From NCBI RefSeq assembly GCF_900109045.1, contig NZ_FNYL01000006.1, positions 310,001 to 374,000 on the forward strand: a stretch of DNA of 64,000 nt. Reading direction: 5' to 3'. Source of the DNA: Dyadobacter sp. SG02 (lineage in GTDB: Bacteria > Bacteroidota > Bacteroidia > Cytophagales > Spirosomataceae). A program made the translations under genes and the position numbers. A model generated the notes under the pieces. The model did no database searches. It had not been told where the DNA came from and saw only the letters and a list, made by a program, of their open reading frames with translations. Shown here one piece after another: positions 63,820 to 64,000 of the stretch. Position 1 is the first letter of the stretch. Every line of letters starts with the position of its first letter.

Positions 63820-64000
63820 TGGTGTGTTAGTTTGATTGGAACGGCGAACCTGAATGAGGCCCCAATATTAGAAAGAAAATGGTCTGGAAACAAAACAGGG
63901 CCTCCTATTTTGAGTAAGTGGGCTTCCGATTTATGCCTAAATTCCCTTACTTTAGTCCCGATCTCTGCATCGGCTCGAGACATAACTTCTAACTGGATTA

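Overview
The window looks like chromosome from a Bacteroidota bacterium of the order Cytophagales, most like Dyadobacter or a close Spirosomaceae relative (inference from gene content, not from a database search). The signs are two SusC/SusD pairs with FecR and ECF sigma partners, a type IX secretion (por) C-terminal domain, bacillithiol synthesis (BshA), DUF4834, a thiamine operon with fused ThiE domains, and promoters of the Bacteroidota form TTTG-N18-TAnnTTTG. I see no tRNA, rRNA, transposase, prophage or CRISPR array.

Layout. 1-3.7 kb: end of purN (cut by the window edge), a secreted TapB/DUF3108-like protein, a UbiA prenyltransferase and bshA. 3.8-15.2 kb: DUF4834, a 1416-residue secreted repeat protein, carB, a BamA-like barrel protein and a cysteine-free thioredoxin-like protein. 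15.2-20.4 kb: nuoC and nuoB, an exported barrel-like protein, an XRE regulator, nuoA, a TauE/SafE permease and a DUF4143-type ATPase behind 32-bp repeats. 20.4-28.9 kb: the thiamine operon, read right to left as promoter, TPP riboswitch, thiS, thiC, thiE-thiE fusion, thiG, thiH, thiF-rhodanese, then an AraC regulator and a nitrilase. 29-43 kb: a GNAT enzyme, a BASS transporter, an exported RraA-like protein, an exported amidohydrolase, SusD, SusC and FecR, then a small inserted-looking cassette (ImmA/IrrE protease, membrane protein, HicB-like protein), an acyltransferase and an ECF sigma factor. 43-59.3 kb: exported RidA, two quinoprotein-type propeller dehydrogenases, two c-type haem domains, a second exported amidohydrolase, a Tat-exported SelA-like PLP enzyme, SusD, SusC, FecR, sigma, an exported lactonase and a CBM9-like protein. 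59.6-63.8 kb: an acidic protein, an MHS-type MFS transporter with a small membrane partner, a thiolase and GtrA.

How it works together. The most interesting reading is that 30-59 kb encodes one or two uptake-and-degradation systems whose enzymes are nearly all exported: amidohydrolase, propeller dehydrogenase plus cytochrome c, lactonase, SelA-like ammonia lyase, RidA and RraA-like aldolase. Laid end to end these activities would deacylate, oxidise, delactonise, deaminate and cleave an N-acylated amino sugar outside the cytoplasm. That chain is inference; the domain calls and export signals are read from the sequence.

The intergenic regions also hold several different palindromic repeat families, one of which lies in frame inside the thiE fusion.
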